Shown here: positions 8,182 to 16,121 of the stretch, piece after piece | How the letters are laid out: every line of letters begins with the position of its first letter | Position numbering within the stretch: position 1 is the stretch's first letter | Origin: CAZYYO01 sp964650965 | GTDB lineage: Bacteria > Bacillota > Clostridia > Lachnospirales > Lachnospiraceae | Length of the DNA: 36,177 nt | Direction of reading: 5' to 3' | NCBI GenBank assembly: GCA_964650965.1 | Contig: CAZYYO010000018.1 | Span: 1 to 36,177, forward strand | Translations under genes and position numbers: made by a program | Notes under the pieces: generated by a model | What the model was told of the DNA's origin: nothing | What the model saw: only the letters and a program-made list of their open reading frames with translations | Databases searched by the model: none

Positions 8182-8195
8182 CGAACATATTATCG
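8182..8195. promoter_or_regulatory. candidate LexA (SOS) box within a larger dyad
   Basis: CGAACATATTATCG matches the Gram-positive SOS pattern CGAAC-N4-GTTCG at 8 of 10 fixed positions. It sits in a wider inverted repeat (8169-8184 with 8193-8206, two-base bulge) between the divergent pcrA and DUF1836 genes. pcrA/uvrD genes are SOS-regulated in several bacteria; here this is a suggestion only. Confidence 0.4.
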
Positions 8196-8210
8196 ATTTT
8201 CATAAAAGTC

Positions 8211-8239
8211 TTGTTATCTAGTTTTTAATACTATATAAT
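8211..8239 (+). promoter_or_regulatory. sigma-A promoter of the DUF1836 gene
   Basis: TTGTTA (8211-8216), 17-base spacer, TATAAT (8234-8239). Transcription would begin near 8246, leaving a leader of about 88 bases. Confidence 0.75.
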
Positions 8240-8333
8240 GAAGATATATGATAAGTACACGTAGATAGACACAGCCACAGGCTGTGAGCAAAGGTTCCAT
8301 AAGTGAATGTTTATAGATGTGAGGTCAACAAAT

Positions 8334-8978
8334 ATGAAATCAGATTCTAAAAAATTATTAAATGAATTATTAAAGAGCTTATCCAAAATTGACTATGTTC
8401 ATCCGGATGAAATTCCTAATATTGACTTATATGTAGATCAGGTTACCACCTTCATTGATTCCCAGCTAGAATCTGTGAAGCGAAATGAAGAAGACAAGAC
8501 CCTAACGAAAACCATGATCAATAACTACACCAAGAATCATGTGCTTCCCTCTCCTGAGAAGAAGAAATATTCCAAGGAGCACGTGCTGACTTTGATTTTC
8601 ATCTATTATTTTAAAAGCTTCCTTAGTATTAAGGATATTCAAAGTATTTTAAATCCTGTTACCGAGAAATTCTTTACTACAGAAGACTCCCTGTCCTTTG
8701 GTGACATCTATAGTGAGCTGGTTACATTAGAAAACACGGAATCCAAGGCTCTTATGAAGGACGTGATTAAGAAATACAATTTAAGCCAGGAGACCTTTAC
8801 CGATGCTCCCGAAGAGGATCAGGAATTTCTCCGCAATTTTGCCTTTGTATGCATGCTGGGCTTTGATGTCTATATTAAGAAAATGATGATTGAGGAAATT
8901 ATTGATATCCAAACAGCTGCTTCGGAACAAAAAAAAGAAGCCTCTAAGACTTCTTCTTCGGAATCAGACGGTTCATAA
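8334..8978 (+). CDS. DUF1836 domain protein
   Basis: A 214-residue soluble protein of the DUF1836 family, which is common in Firmicutes and has a MerR/HTH-like predicted core; its function is not known to me. Signature segments are IPNIDLYVDQVTTFID, LTKTMINNYTKN, and the following KKYSKEHVLTLIFIYYFKSFLS. The C terminus is Ser/Lys-rich. The start is the ATG at 8334, with GAGGT eight bases upstream; the ATG at 8307 lacks a site. Its last 35 bases overlap the 3' end of the convergent yerC gene. Confidence 0.88.
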   Translation: MKSDSKKLLNELLKSLSKIDYVHPDEIPNIDLYVDQVTTFIDSQLESVKRNEEDKTLTKTMINNYTKNHVLPSPEKKKYSKEHVLTLIFIYYFKSFLSIKDIQSILNPVTEKFFTTEDSLSFGDIYSELVTLENTESKALMKDVIKKYNLSQETFTDAPEEDQEFLRNFAFVCMLGFDVYIKKMMIEEIIDIQTAASEQKKEASKTSSSESDGS

Positions 8979-9243
8979 CCATGTCATATCCATCATTTCC
9001 ATAATTTAAAGATCGGTTTACGCGACTAATGGTTGCTGTAGAAGCACCTGTCTGTTCAGCAATATCCAGATAGGTCTTCTCTTCTCTCAGCATACCAGCC
9101 ACCTCAAATCTCTGGCACAGTGACTGAAGCTCATTCACTGTACACAAATCTTCAAAGAAGCTATAGCATTCTTCTCTATTGTTCAGACTTAATATTCCGT
9201 CCATTAGATGATCCATATTCTCATTACGAATCTGTTTACTCAT
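8944..9243 (-). CDS. yerC: YerC/YecD family TrpR-related protein
   Basis: A 99-residue DNA-binding protein of the TrpR superfamily. It has the helical LTxx-like N terminus (LCTVNELQSLCQRFEVAGML), then a clear helix-turn-helix: YLDIAEQTGASTATISRVNR, ending NYGNDGYDMVMNRL, which is typical of YerC/YecD. No ligand is established for this branch. GAGGT lies six bases before the ATG. It may be read from the asnS-asnA transcript: the gap to asnA is 56 bases and contains no terminator. In B. subtilis yerC is also near pcrA. Confidence 0.92.
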   Translation of the reverse strand: MSKQIRNENMDHLMDGILSLNNREECYSFFEDLCTVNELQSLCQRFEVAGMLREEKTYLDIAEQTGASTATISRVNRSLNYGNDGYDMVMNRLIPKKKS

Positions 9244-9299
9244 TTATTTACCTCAACTATTATTGAAACGTCAGCTATTTTAACTGTATGCTCCGTGTT

Positions 9300-10310
9300 C
9301 TAGAGAATAATAACGCCTTTGTCTCTTGCATAATCAATTTCTTCCTGGGGCCAGATTGATACCTGAACCTCTCCAATATGTGCTTTTCTTAAGAAAAACA
9401 TACAGATTCTGGACTGTCCGATTCCTCCACCAATGGTATAAGGAAGCTTTTTCTCCAAAATTGCCTTCTGGAAGGGAAGCTCTGCTCTCTGGGTACATCC
9501 CGCCTTCTCTAACTGCTGCTTTAGGGCATCCTCATCCACTCGAATTCCCATGGAAGATAATTCAAGTGCAATATCAATCACCGGATAATATACAATAATA
9601 TCGCCATTTAAAGACCAGTCATCATAATCAGGAGCTCTTCCATCATGCTTTGCTCCGGAGGCCAGTTTATCTCCAATCTGGGAAATAAATACAGCTCCTT
9701 TTAGCTTGGCAATCTTGTATTCTCGTTCCTTTGGTGTAGCATCTGGATACATATCCTCTAATTCCTGAGAAGAAATGAACGTAATTTCCTCTGGCAGGAA
9801 GCACTGAATATAATCGTATTCATTTGCCATATGCTTCTCTGTAACACGAAGTGCCTCATATACAGACTTCACAGCATTCCTTAAGGTATCTAGGTTACGT
9901 TCTTCCTTATCAATAATCCGTTCCCAATCCCATTGGTCTACATAAATGGAGTGAATGTTGTCGGTTTCCTCGTCACGGCGAATGGCATTCATATCCGTAT
10001 ACAGCCCTTCTCCCACATCAAATCCATAGCGACCTAATGCCATTCTCTTCCACTTAGCAAGAGAATGTACTACTTCTACCTCTTTATCATCCAGCTCCTT
10101 GATTCCGAAGCTTACCGGGCGTTCCACACCATTTAGGTTATCATTTAAACCTGATTCCGGTGTTACAAATAAGGGCGCTGATACTCTATGAAGATTTAAT
10201 TCTGTAGCCAGCTGCTGCTGGAAGAAATCCTTTACACTTTTAATGGCTATTTCTGTTTCTTTTAAATTTAATGCAGGTTCATAACCTTCTGGTATTACTA
10301 TTTTACTCAT
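9300..10310 (-). CDS. asnA: aspartate--ammonia ligase (asparagine synthetase A)
   Basis: Makes asparagine from aspartate, ammonia and ATP; related to class II aminoacyl-tRNA synthetases. 336 residues, the normal length. Recognisable segments: HRVSAPLFV, GVERPVSFGI, LAKWKRMALGRY, MNAIRRDEE, SIYVDQWDWE, GDKLASGAKHDGRAPDYDDW and the C-terminal GGGIGQSR. The start has AGGAGG five bases upstream, inside the last bases of asnS, and the two genes are eight bases apart. Placing the synthetase and tRNA ligase for the same amino acid in one operon gives coordinated asparagine supply. Confidence 0.97.
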   Translation of the reverse strand: MSKIVIPEGYEPALNLKETEIAIKSVKDFFQQQLATELNLHRVSAPLFVTPESGLNDNLNGVERPVSFGIKELDDKEVEVVHSLAKWKRMALGRYGFDVGEGLYTDMNAIRRDEETDNIHSIYVDQWDWERIIDKEERNLDTLRNAVKSVYEALRVTEKHMANEYDYIQCFLPEEITFISSQELEDMYPDATPKEREYKIAKLKGAVFISQIGDKLASGAKHDGRAPDYDDWSLNGDIIVYYPVIDIALELSSMGIRVDEDALKQQLEKAGCTQRAELPFQKAILEKKLPYTIGGGIGQSRICMFFLRKAHIGEVQVSIWPQEEIDYARDKGVIIL

Positions 10311-10318
10311 GCTGCCTC

Positions 10319-11704
10319 CTAAAGCTCACAATTTCCAACGGTTCTTGGGAATGGAATGACATCACGAATATTGCCCATTCCAGTGAGATACATAACGCAT
10401 CTTTCAAATCCAAGACCAAAGCCGGCATGTCTTGCTGTTCCATATTTACGAAGGTCTAAGTAGAAGCCGTAATCCTCTTCCTTCAATCCACAGTCTGCCA
10501 TACGACTCTTTAAGATTTCCAGGTCATCTTCTCTTTGGCTTCCACCAATAATCTCACCGATTCCCGGAACCAGACAATCCATTGCCGCAACCGTCTTACC
10601 ATCCTCATTAAGCTTCATATAGAATGCCTTGATTTCCTTCGGATAATCGGTAACAAATACAGGACGTCCAAATACCTGCTCTGTAAGATAACGCTCATGC
10701 TCGGTCTGTAAATCGCAGCCCCAGAATACCTTATATTCAAATTCATCATTATGCTTCTCTAATTCTGCAATAGCATCCGTATAGGTAATACGTCCAAAAT
10801 CAGAAGTGGCAACATGCTGTAATCGCTCTAATAATCCCTTATCTACAAAGGAATTGAAGAAATTCATCTCTTCTGGTGCATTCTCTAATACATAATTAAT
10901 CACATATTTCAACATATGCTCTGCAAGCAGCATATCATCTGTAAGATCTGCAAATGCAATCTCCGGCTCAATCATCCAAAACTCTGCTGCATGTCTGGTA
11001 GTATTGGAATTCTCAGCTCGAAAGGTTGGTCCAAAGGTATAGATATTCTTAAACGCCATAGCGAAGGTCTCACCATTTAACTGGCCACTTACTGTCAGGT
11101 TGGTTGGCTTTCCGAAGAAATCTTCGGAGAAATCTACGGCACCATCCTTGGTCTTTGGAATTTGGTTTAAATCCATGGTAGTCACCTGGAACATCTCTCC
11201 TGCTCCTTCGCAGTCACTTCCGGTAATTAATGGTGTATGCACATATACGAAATCCCGCTCCTGGAAAAACTTATGAATCGCATAAGCACACAGGGAACGA
11301 ACACGAAATACTGCTTCAAAGGTGTTGGTTCTTGGACGAAGATGAGAAATGGTTCTTAAGTATTCCATAGAATGTCTCTTCTTCTGTAATGGATAATCCG
11401 GGGTAGACTCTCCTTCTATTACAATTTCAGTTGCCTGTATTTCAAATGGCTGCTTTGCCTCTGGTGTCAGTGTAAGCTCACCAGTAACAATGACTGCAGC
11501 TCCTACATTTAATTTGCAAATGGTATCAAAATTATCCATAGCATCATGAAATACTACCTGTACTGGTTCAAAAAAGGTACCGTCATTTAATACCATAAAG
11601 CCAAAGGTCTTAGAATCACGGATACTTCTTACCCATCCACCAACCGTAACGGTCTGCTTGTCATACTCTTTATAATTGCGATGTAAATCTCTTACGTTAA
11701 TCAT
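10319..11704 (-). CDS. asnS: asparagine--tRNA ligase
   Basis: Charges tRNA-Asn. Class IIb synthetase of 461 residues: N-terminal OB-fold anticodon-binding domain (TVGGWVRSIRDSK), then motif 2 (FRAENSNTTRHAAEFWMIE) and motif 3 (GFGLGFERCVMYL, about 428-440). The catalytic-core sequence GSDCEGAGEMF is typical of AsnRS rather than AspRS. AGGAGG precedes the ATG. First gene of asnS-asnA, transcribed from a good promoter with a short leader. Confidence 0.97.
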   Translation of the reverse strand: MINVRDLHRNYKEYDKQTVTVGGWVRSIRDSKTFGFMVLNDGTFFEPVQVVFHDAMDNFDTICKLNVGAAVIVTGELTLTPEAKQPFEIQATEIVIEGESTPDYPLQKKRHSMEYLRTISHLRPRTNTFEAVFRVRSLCAYAIHKFFQERDFVYVHTPLITGSDCEGAGEMFQVTTMDLNQIPKTKDGAVDFSEDFFGKPTNLTVSGQLNGETFAMAFKNIYTFGPTFRAENSNTTRHAAEFWMIEPEIAFADLTDDMLLAEHMLKYVINYVLENAPEEMNFFNSFVDKGLLERLQHVATSDFGRITYTDAIAELEKHNDEFEYKVFWGCDLQTEHERYLTEQVFGRPVFVTDYPKEIKAFYMKLNEDGKTVAAMDCLVPGIGEIIGGSQREDDLEILKSRMADCGLKEEDYGFYLDLRKYGTARHAGFGLGFERCVMYLTGMGNIRDVIPFPRTVGNCEL

Positions 11705-11734
11705 CTTTTTTCCTCCTGAAACAAACTATTTTCT

Positions 11735-11763
11735 AGTTTACCTCACAAATGCACACAAATCAA
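11735..11763 (-). promoter_or_regulatory. sigma-A promoter of asnS-asnA
   Basis: Minus strand TTGATT (11763-11758), 17 bases, TAAACT (11740-11735). The leader is only about 25 bases, with a weak AACTA/TAGTT hairpin, too short for a T-box riboswitch. Confidence 0.65.
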
Positions 11764-11806
11764 GGGTTTACCAAGATTTTTTCTGGATGCCTCTATAGTT
11801 TTTATC

Positions 11807-11835
11807 TTGCACCTTTTAAGGCAAAAATATATAAT
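11807..11835 (+). promoter_or_regulatory. sigma-A promoter of the DUF4317 gene
   Basis: TTGCAC (11807-11812), 17 bases, TATAAT (11830-11835). The leader carries a small AGGC/GCCT hairpin (about 11844-11855) before the ribosome site. Confidence 0.75.
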
Positions 11836-11886
11836 AATCATTAGGCTTTACGCCTGAATATATATCAGAAATTGGAGAATACATAT

Positions 11887-13116
11887 ATGAACAAGAAAGA
11901 AGTTGCAGAAATCAAACGACGTTTTAAAAAGGATGCCTGTACCTTTACAAAGATGACCGGATGCTACGTAGATGCTTCCCGGGAAAAGGTGGTTAAATTC
12001 AGCGAAACCTTTTTAAATCTGGAGGATGAGGAATTTCATAAATACCTGGAGATTGCCAACAAGTGCCTGTCCGGAACGGTAGGAAATAACCTGATTGAAT
12101 TAAATTTCCCCTCAGAGGAGGAAGCCGTTGGCGGTCGTCAGCAGATTCTTATGGCACTTAGAGAAAGTAAGCTTCAGGATGAAAATCTCTTAGATACCTT
12201 CTATGACCTGGTGATTGATACCTTTGATTACCCAGGGAACTATCTGATTCTTCTCTACCATGATGCCTATGATGTGCTGGTACGCACTTCTGACAACAAT
12301 GCCTTAGATGAATCCGAGGAAGTATATGAATATCTGCTGTGTGCCATTTGTCCTGTTACCTTATCTAAGCCTGGACTGGGTTATCGGGAGGAGGAGCATC
12401 GCATTGGTGCAAGAATTCGTGATTGGGTAGTTGGTCCTACTGACACTGCCTTTACCTTCCCATGCTTTACCGACCGCAGCACGGATATTCATTCTGTGTT
12501 GGTATATGCCAAGAATCCTCAGGAGCCTCACAAGGAATTCTGGGAAAACGGACTGGGCTGCGGCAGCAAACACACTGCTGCTGAGAAGAAGAACGCCTTT
12601 CACAATATTGTGGTGCAGACCTTAGGACCAGATAACGAGGAAACGGATGAGGTGCTCCTAGACGTTCAGCAGGGCTTAAATGATTACATCCTAGAGGAAA
12701 AGGAAACCCATGACAAGGATGAACCTATCATCCTAAAGGGTGAGGATGTGGTAGAAATCTTAGAAGACAGTGGAATTTCTGAAGAAAAGGCTTCCAAAAT
12801 CCAACAGCACTATGAAGAATTCTTCCAGGATACCCTTCCTGCAGCTGATGAATTGTTGGATACCAAAGCCATTAAGAACAATGAAGTTCGTGCTGAAAAG
12901 AAGCTTCTGCAGGAAAAGGTGGTGGATTTAACTCACCAGCTAGAGGATGCCGGCGTCATTACCAAGGATGGCGATGAAATCGACGTGGTGTTAAAGGTAA
13001 AACCGGAAAAGGTGGACCAAATCACCTCTGCCTTCGTAGATGGAAGAAAATGTCTGGTAATTCCTATGGATGAGGATGAGCATGCCAGAATTAATGGAGA
13101 AATGAAAGAATTATAA
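11887..13116 (+). CDS. DUF4317 domain protein
   Basis: A 409-residue soluble, acidic protein of the DUF4317 family, frequent in Clostridia; no function is established. Typical features are the N-terminal NKKEVAEIKRRFKKDACTF..GCYVD, the central LLYHDAYDV and ICPVTLSKPGLGY, and a C-terminal half rich in charged helices (predicted coiled coil around KKLLQEKVVDLTHQLEDAG). The start at 11887 has GGAG nine bases upstream; an in-frame ATG at 11872 overlaps that site and is unlikely. Single gene with its own promoter, convergent with larE. Confidence 0.88.
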   Translation: MNKKEVAEIKRRFKKDACTFTKMTGCYVDASREKVVKFSETFLNLEDEEFHKYLEIANKCLSGTVGNNLIELNFPSEEEAVGGRQQILMALRESKLQDENLLDTFYDLVIDTFDYPGNYLILLYHDAYDVLVRTSDNNALDESEEVYEYLLCAICPVTLSKPGLGYREEEHRIGARIRDWVVGPTDTAFTFPCFTDRSTDIHSVLVYAKNPQEPHKEFWENGLGCGSKHTAAEKKNAFHNIVVQTLGPDNEETDEVLLDVQQGLNDYILEEKETHDKDEPIILKGEDVVEILEDSGISEEKASKIQQHYEEFFQDTLPAADELLDTKAIKNNEVRAEKKLLQEKVVDLTHQLEDAGVITKDGDEIDVVLKVKPEKVDQITSAFVDGRKCLVIPMDEDEHARINGEMKEL

Positions 13117-13130
13117 AATATGATGAACCA

Positions 13131-13166
13131 GATAAAGGGCTGCTTTTACGAAAGCAACCCTTTATC
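13131..13166. terminator. hairpin shared by the DUF4317 gene and larE ends
   Basis: GATAAAGGG-c-TGCTTT (13131-13146) pairs with AAAGCA-a-CCCTTTATC (13151-13166) around a TACG tetraloop: 15 pairs with one mismatch. The larE stop codon lies in the loop. There is no U-tract on either strand, so termination is inferred from position between convergent genes. Confidence 0.5.
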
Positions 13167-14018
13167 CATGCTTCCGGATTGGAAGCCTTCCATATCCAAT
13201 GTAATATAAGAAAATCCCAACGAATGAAATGTTCCAACAATATCATCCTTCATCTGTAGGGCACGTTGCAGTTCATTGACATCCAACTCCAACCGAGCGG
13301 TACATAAGCCCTCCTTGTCATCCATTTTAGGGTCCTGATGCATCCGCACCCGAACATTACGAAAGCCCTGTTTCCTTAGATACTGCTCTCCCTGGTCCAC
13401 CATATGCATATGCTCACGGCTCAGCCAGGTTCCATAGGGGAATCGTGTGGCAAGACAGGGAGAAGAGGGTCTCTCAGCTACAGAAATTCCATATTCTCCC
13501 GCCATTTTTCTAATGTCCGCCTTGGTAAAATGAAGCTCTGCCAGGGGACTGTGAATTCCCAATTCATGGACTGCCTGAATTCCCGGGCGATATACTCCCA
13601 GGTCATCTTCATTGGTTCCCTCAAATACATGGGGACAATCTAATTGCCGAGCCAGCTGCTGCGCCTGGGTAAATAAATACTTTTTACAGCGATAGCAGCG
13701 ATTCACTGGATTCATAGCAATATCCGCATCCTTTAGTTCATCAATTTCTATTACCTGATGCACTGCTCCAATTTCCTCTGCAACCTGCTTGCACAGCGCC
13801 ACCTCTCCCGAAGGATGAAGTGTGGTACTCATAGTAACCCCATATACAGTTTTTCCTGTATTTGCACCTTTCATAGCCTGGCATGCCCCACGAAGCAGCA
13901 GACTGCTGTCTACGCCTCCTGAGAATGCAATCATGATATTATGGCTCGTGTAGGGCGTGAAATAGGATTCTAGCTCTGCTATTTTCTTGCTTCTTTGATT
14001 GTTCTCTTGTAGTCTCAT
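13146..14018 (-). CDS. larE: ATP-dependent sacrificial sulfur transferase LarE
   Basis: Converts the carboxylates of pyridinium-3,5-biscarboxylate mononucleotide to thiocarboxylates during nickel-pincer nucleotide synthesis. PP-loop ATPase with SGGVDSS (33-39) and GTNEDD (134-139). It has three cysteines at the active face: C108 and C111 in NRCYRCKKYLF and C188 in SSPCLATR. Lactobacillus-type LarE has only the last and sacrifices it; three-cysteine LarE proteins (T. maritima) hold a [4Fe-4S] cluster that can carry the sulfur, so this one is probably of the Fe-S kind. The start chosen (14018) has AAGGA ten bases upstream; an ATG at 14036 lacks a site. Last gene of larBCE. Confidence 0.92.
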   Translation of the reverse strand: MRLQENNQRSKKIAELESYFTPYTSHNIMIAFSGGVDSSLLLRGACQAMKGANTGKTVYGVTMSTTLHPSGEVALCKQVAEEIGAVHQVIEIDELKDADIAMNPVNRCYRCKKYLFTQAQQLARQLDCPHVFEGTNEDDLGVYRPGIQAVHELGIHSPLAELHFTKADIRKMAGEYGISVAERPSSPCLATRFPYGTWLSREHMHMVDQGEQYLRKQGFRNVRVRMHQDPKMDDKEGLCTARLELDVNELQRALQMKDDIVGTFHSLGFSYITLDMEGFQSGSMDKGLLS

Positions 14019-14047
14019 CTCTGTAGGTTCCTTCATATATGCAAATA

Positions 14048-15370
14048 CTACATCTGCTTTTTTTGTATGATTTTATATGCTTTCCTCTGGGCAGCAATAT
14101 AAATCTGTTGGAAACTATATCTTGGCTCTAAATCCTTGTTTTCCGCCAATATCTTATGGATACTGTCATACTCCGGATAGCAATAAATGGTTCCGTGATG
14201 CCAGCATACCTTCACCAGAATATCTCCTACAGGTGTTTCTACCTTCAGGGTCTCCCGCTGGAGTATGGTGCGCTCCATCTCTACTCTGCGAATACCAATG
14301 GTGGTGGTTTCCCGGAAGATAATTTCTTCCATCACCGGAATATCCTTCTGGGTACAGATAACATTCAGTTGATATGCCGGACGATTCTTCTTCATAAAGA
14401 CCGGCATATAATGTACATCTCTGGCCCCTGCCTCTAATAGCAGTTCCATTACATATCCCAGGATTTCCCCAGTGCAATCATCAATATTAGATTCCAGCTT
14501 GTAGATGGTATCCTTCGTTTCTCCCGAATCTAATTCCACCTGCTTATCGTTATCGTCTACTTCAATCAGAAACGCTCTTAAAATACTGGGACGCTCATAT
14601 TCCCGTTTTCCTGCTCCCATACCGACTTTTACAATCTGATATGTATCCGGAAGCTGCTTTGTGGTCATGATTGCTGCTGCAAGAGCTGCACCTGTAGGGG
14701 TAACCAACTCCCCTTGGATATTACAGCTTGTTAACACAAGTCCTGACTGCTGCATAATATTCACCACTGCTGGCACCGGTACCGGAATCACACCATGCTG
14801 ACATCTCACATTTCCACTTCCCTCGGTAATCCTTGGAATACATACACTGGTAATGCCAAGATTGTCCATACATACGGCGAAGCTTACAATGTCTACAATG
14901 GAATCCACAGCACCTACTTCATGAAAATGTACCTGAGACTTCTCAACTCCGTGAGCCTGTGCCTCCGCCTGTGCTAAAATATCAAACACCTTATGTGCCA
15001 GCTTATTAGCCTTGGGGGTTAATTTGGCAGAATCAACAATCGCCATTACCTGTTCATAACTGCGATGACTATGCCCATGATGATGATGCTTTGGCTCTTC
15101 CGTCTTGCCAGCATGCTCCTGGTGCTCTCCATGAAGATATTCCATATCGTGGTCTTTATTATCTATATCTCTTAGCTTTACATCAAAATCACAGGCATCC
15201 AAACCAGATTTCTTTACTCTTGTAATCTCAATATCAAACTCATCACTTACACTTAAGGTGCTTAAGGCCTGCCTTAGCACCTCTTGGCTGGCACCTAAAT
15301 CCAGCAAAGCTGCCACGGTCATATCACCGCTAATTCCACTATTACATTCCAAATATAACTGTCTACTCAT
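14048..15370 (-). CDS. larC: nickel insertion protein LarC (CTP-dependent cyclometallase)
   Basis: Inserts nickel into the dithiocarboxylated nucleotide to form the nickel-pincer cofactor. 440 residues. N terminus YLECNSGISGDMTVAALLDLGA is the LarC signature; a His-rich loop follows (residues 80-102, HHHHGHSH) and then HFHEVGAVDSIVDI, TPTGAALA and the C-terminal SNIDDCTGE / METTIGIRR-like region. In L. plantarum the protein needs a programmed frameshift to join two ORFs; here it is one uninterrupted frame. AGGAG lies before the ATG, and the start overlaps the end of larB by eight bases. Confidence 0.95.
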   Translation of the reverse strand: MSRQLYLECNSGISGDMTVAALLDLGASQEVLRQALSTLSVSDEFDIEITRVKKSGLDACDFDVKLRDIDNKDHDMEYLHGEHQEHAGKTEEPKHHHHGHSHRSYEQVMAIVDSAKLTPKANKLAHKVFDILAQAEAQAHGVEKSQVHFHEVGAVDSIVDIVSFAVCMDNLGITSVCIPRITEGSGNVRCQHGVIPVPVPAVVNIMQQSGLVLTSCNIQGELVTPTGAALAAAIMTTKQLPDTYQIVKVGMGAGKREYERPSILRAFLIEVDDNDKQVELDSGETKDTIYKLESNIDDCTGEILGYVMELLLEAGARDVHYMPVFMKKNRPAYQLNVICTQKDIPVMEEIIFRETTTIGIRRVEMERTILQRETLKVETPVGDILVKVCWHHGTIYCYPEYDSIHKILAENKDLEPRYSFQQIYIAAQRKAYKIIQKKQM

Positions 15371-16121
15371 GCTGTTCTCCTAACCGGTTAATCTGTGTTG
15401 CAATGTATCCAGCACCATAACCATTATCTATATTTACAACTGCAATACCATTGGCACAGGAATTAATCATGGTCAATAGTGCCGACAGACCATTCATGCT
15501 GGCTCCATATCCCACTGAGGTGGGAACAGCAATCACTGGCTTATCCACCAGGCCTCCCAGTACACTGGCCAAGGCTCCCTCCATCCCCGCCACAGCAATC
15601 ACACAATTGGCTGACGTAATCTCGTCTAAGTTAGAAAGTAATCTGTGAATACCACTAACCCCCACGTCATAGATACGGTCCACATTGGAGCCAAAATATT
15701 CCGCAGTCAATGCAGCTTCCTCTGCCACGGAAATATCTGCCGTGCCTGCCGTGCAAACTGCTATCTTACCAATTTTTTTCTTATTTTCCTTCTCAATACG
15801 AATAATATGAGACAATGGATCATAGATTACCTGTGGGAATTCCTGCTTAATCAATTCATACTGATGTTCGCTGGCTCTGGTTCCAAAGACCTCCCCATCC
15901 ATCTCATATAATCTGCGGAAGATTTCTAATAAATGCTCATCTGACTTTCTGCTGCAAAAGATAACCTCTGCAAAACCGGAACGCACCTTTCTATGCATAT
16001 CCAGCTTGGCATACCCCATCTCCTCATAAGGCTGGCGCTTGAAGAAATGTTCCGCCTCTTCTATGGATATTTCATTGTTTTTTAATTTTTCTAATACTTC
16101 TCTTGTTTCCACCCAAATCAC
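15363..16121 (-). CDS. larB: nickel-pincer biosynthesis carboxylase/hydrolase LarB
   Basis: Carboxylates the pyridinium ring of nicotinic acid adenine dinucleotide and hydrolyses the phosphoanhydride, the first step to the Lar cofactor. 252 residues; the C-terminal half is PurE-like (AVCTAGTADISVAEEA, DVGVSGIHRL, VAGMEGALASVLGGL, VPTSVGYGAS) and keeps the conserved cysteine of SCANGI (C222), the residue that attacks the substrate in LarB. The ATG at 16121 overlaps the stop of the preceding signalling gene (ATGA). Because AAAAAAGG directly abuts that ATG, a GTG at 16112, nine bases further on, is an alternative start. Confidence 0.95.
   Translation of the reverse strand: MIWVETREVLEKLKNNEISIEEAEHFFKRQPYEEMGYAKLDMHRKVRSGFAEVIFCSRKSDEHLLEIFRRLYEMDGEVFGTRASEHQYELIKQEFPQVIYDPLSHIIRIEKENKKKIGKIAVCTAGTADISVAEEAALTAEYFGSNVDRIYDVGVSGIHRLLSNLDEITSANCVIAVAGMEGALASVLGGLVDKPVIAVPTSVGYGASMNGLSALLTMINSCANGIAVVNIDNGYGAGYIATQINRLGEQHE

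Noticed and set aside
11705..11870. T-box riboswitch ahead of asnS
   Set aside because: The promoter at 11735-11763 leaves a leader of about 25 bases, and there is no T-box core sequence or specifier stem.
14048..15370. Programmed frameshift in larC as in L. plantarum
   Set aside because: The gene is one uninterrupted 440-codon frame with all family motifs.
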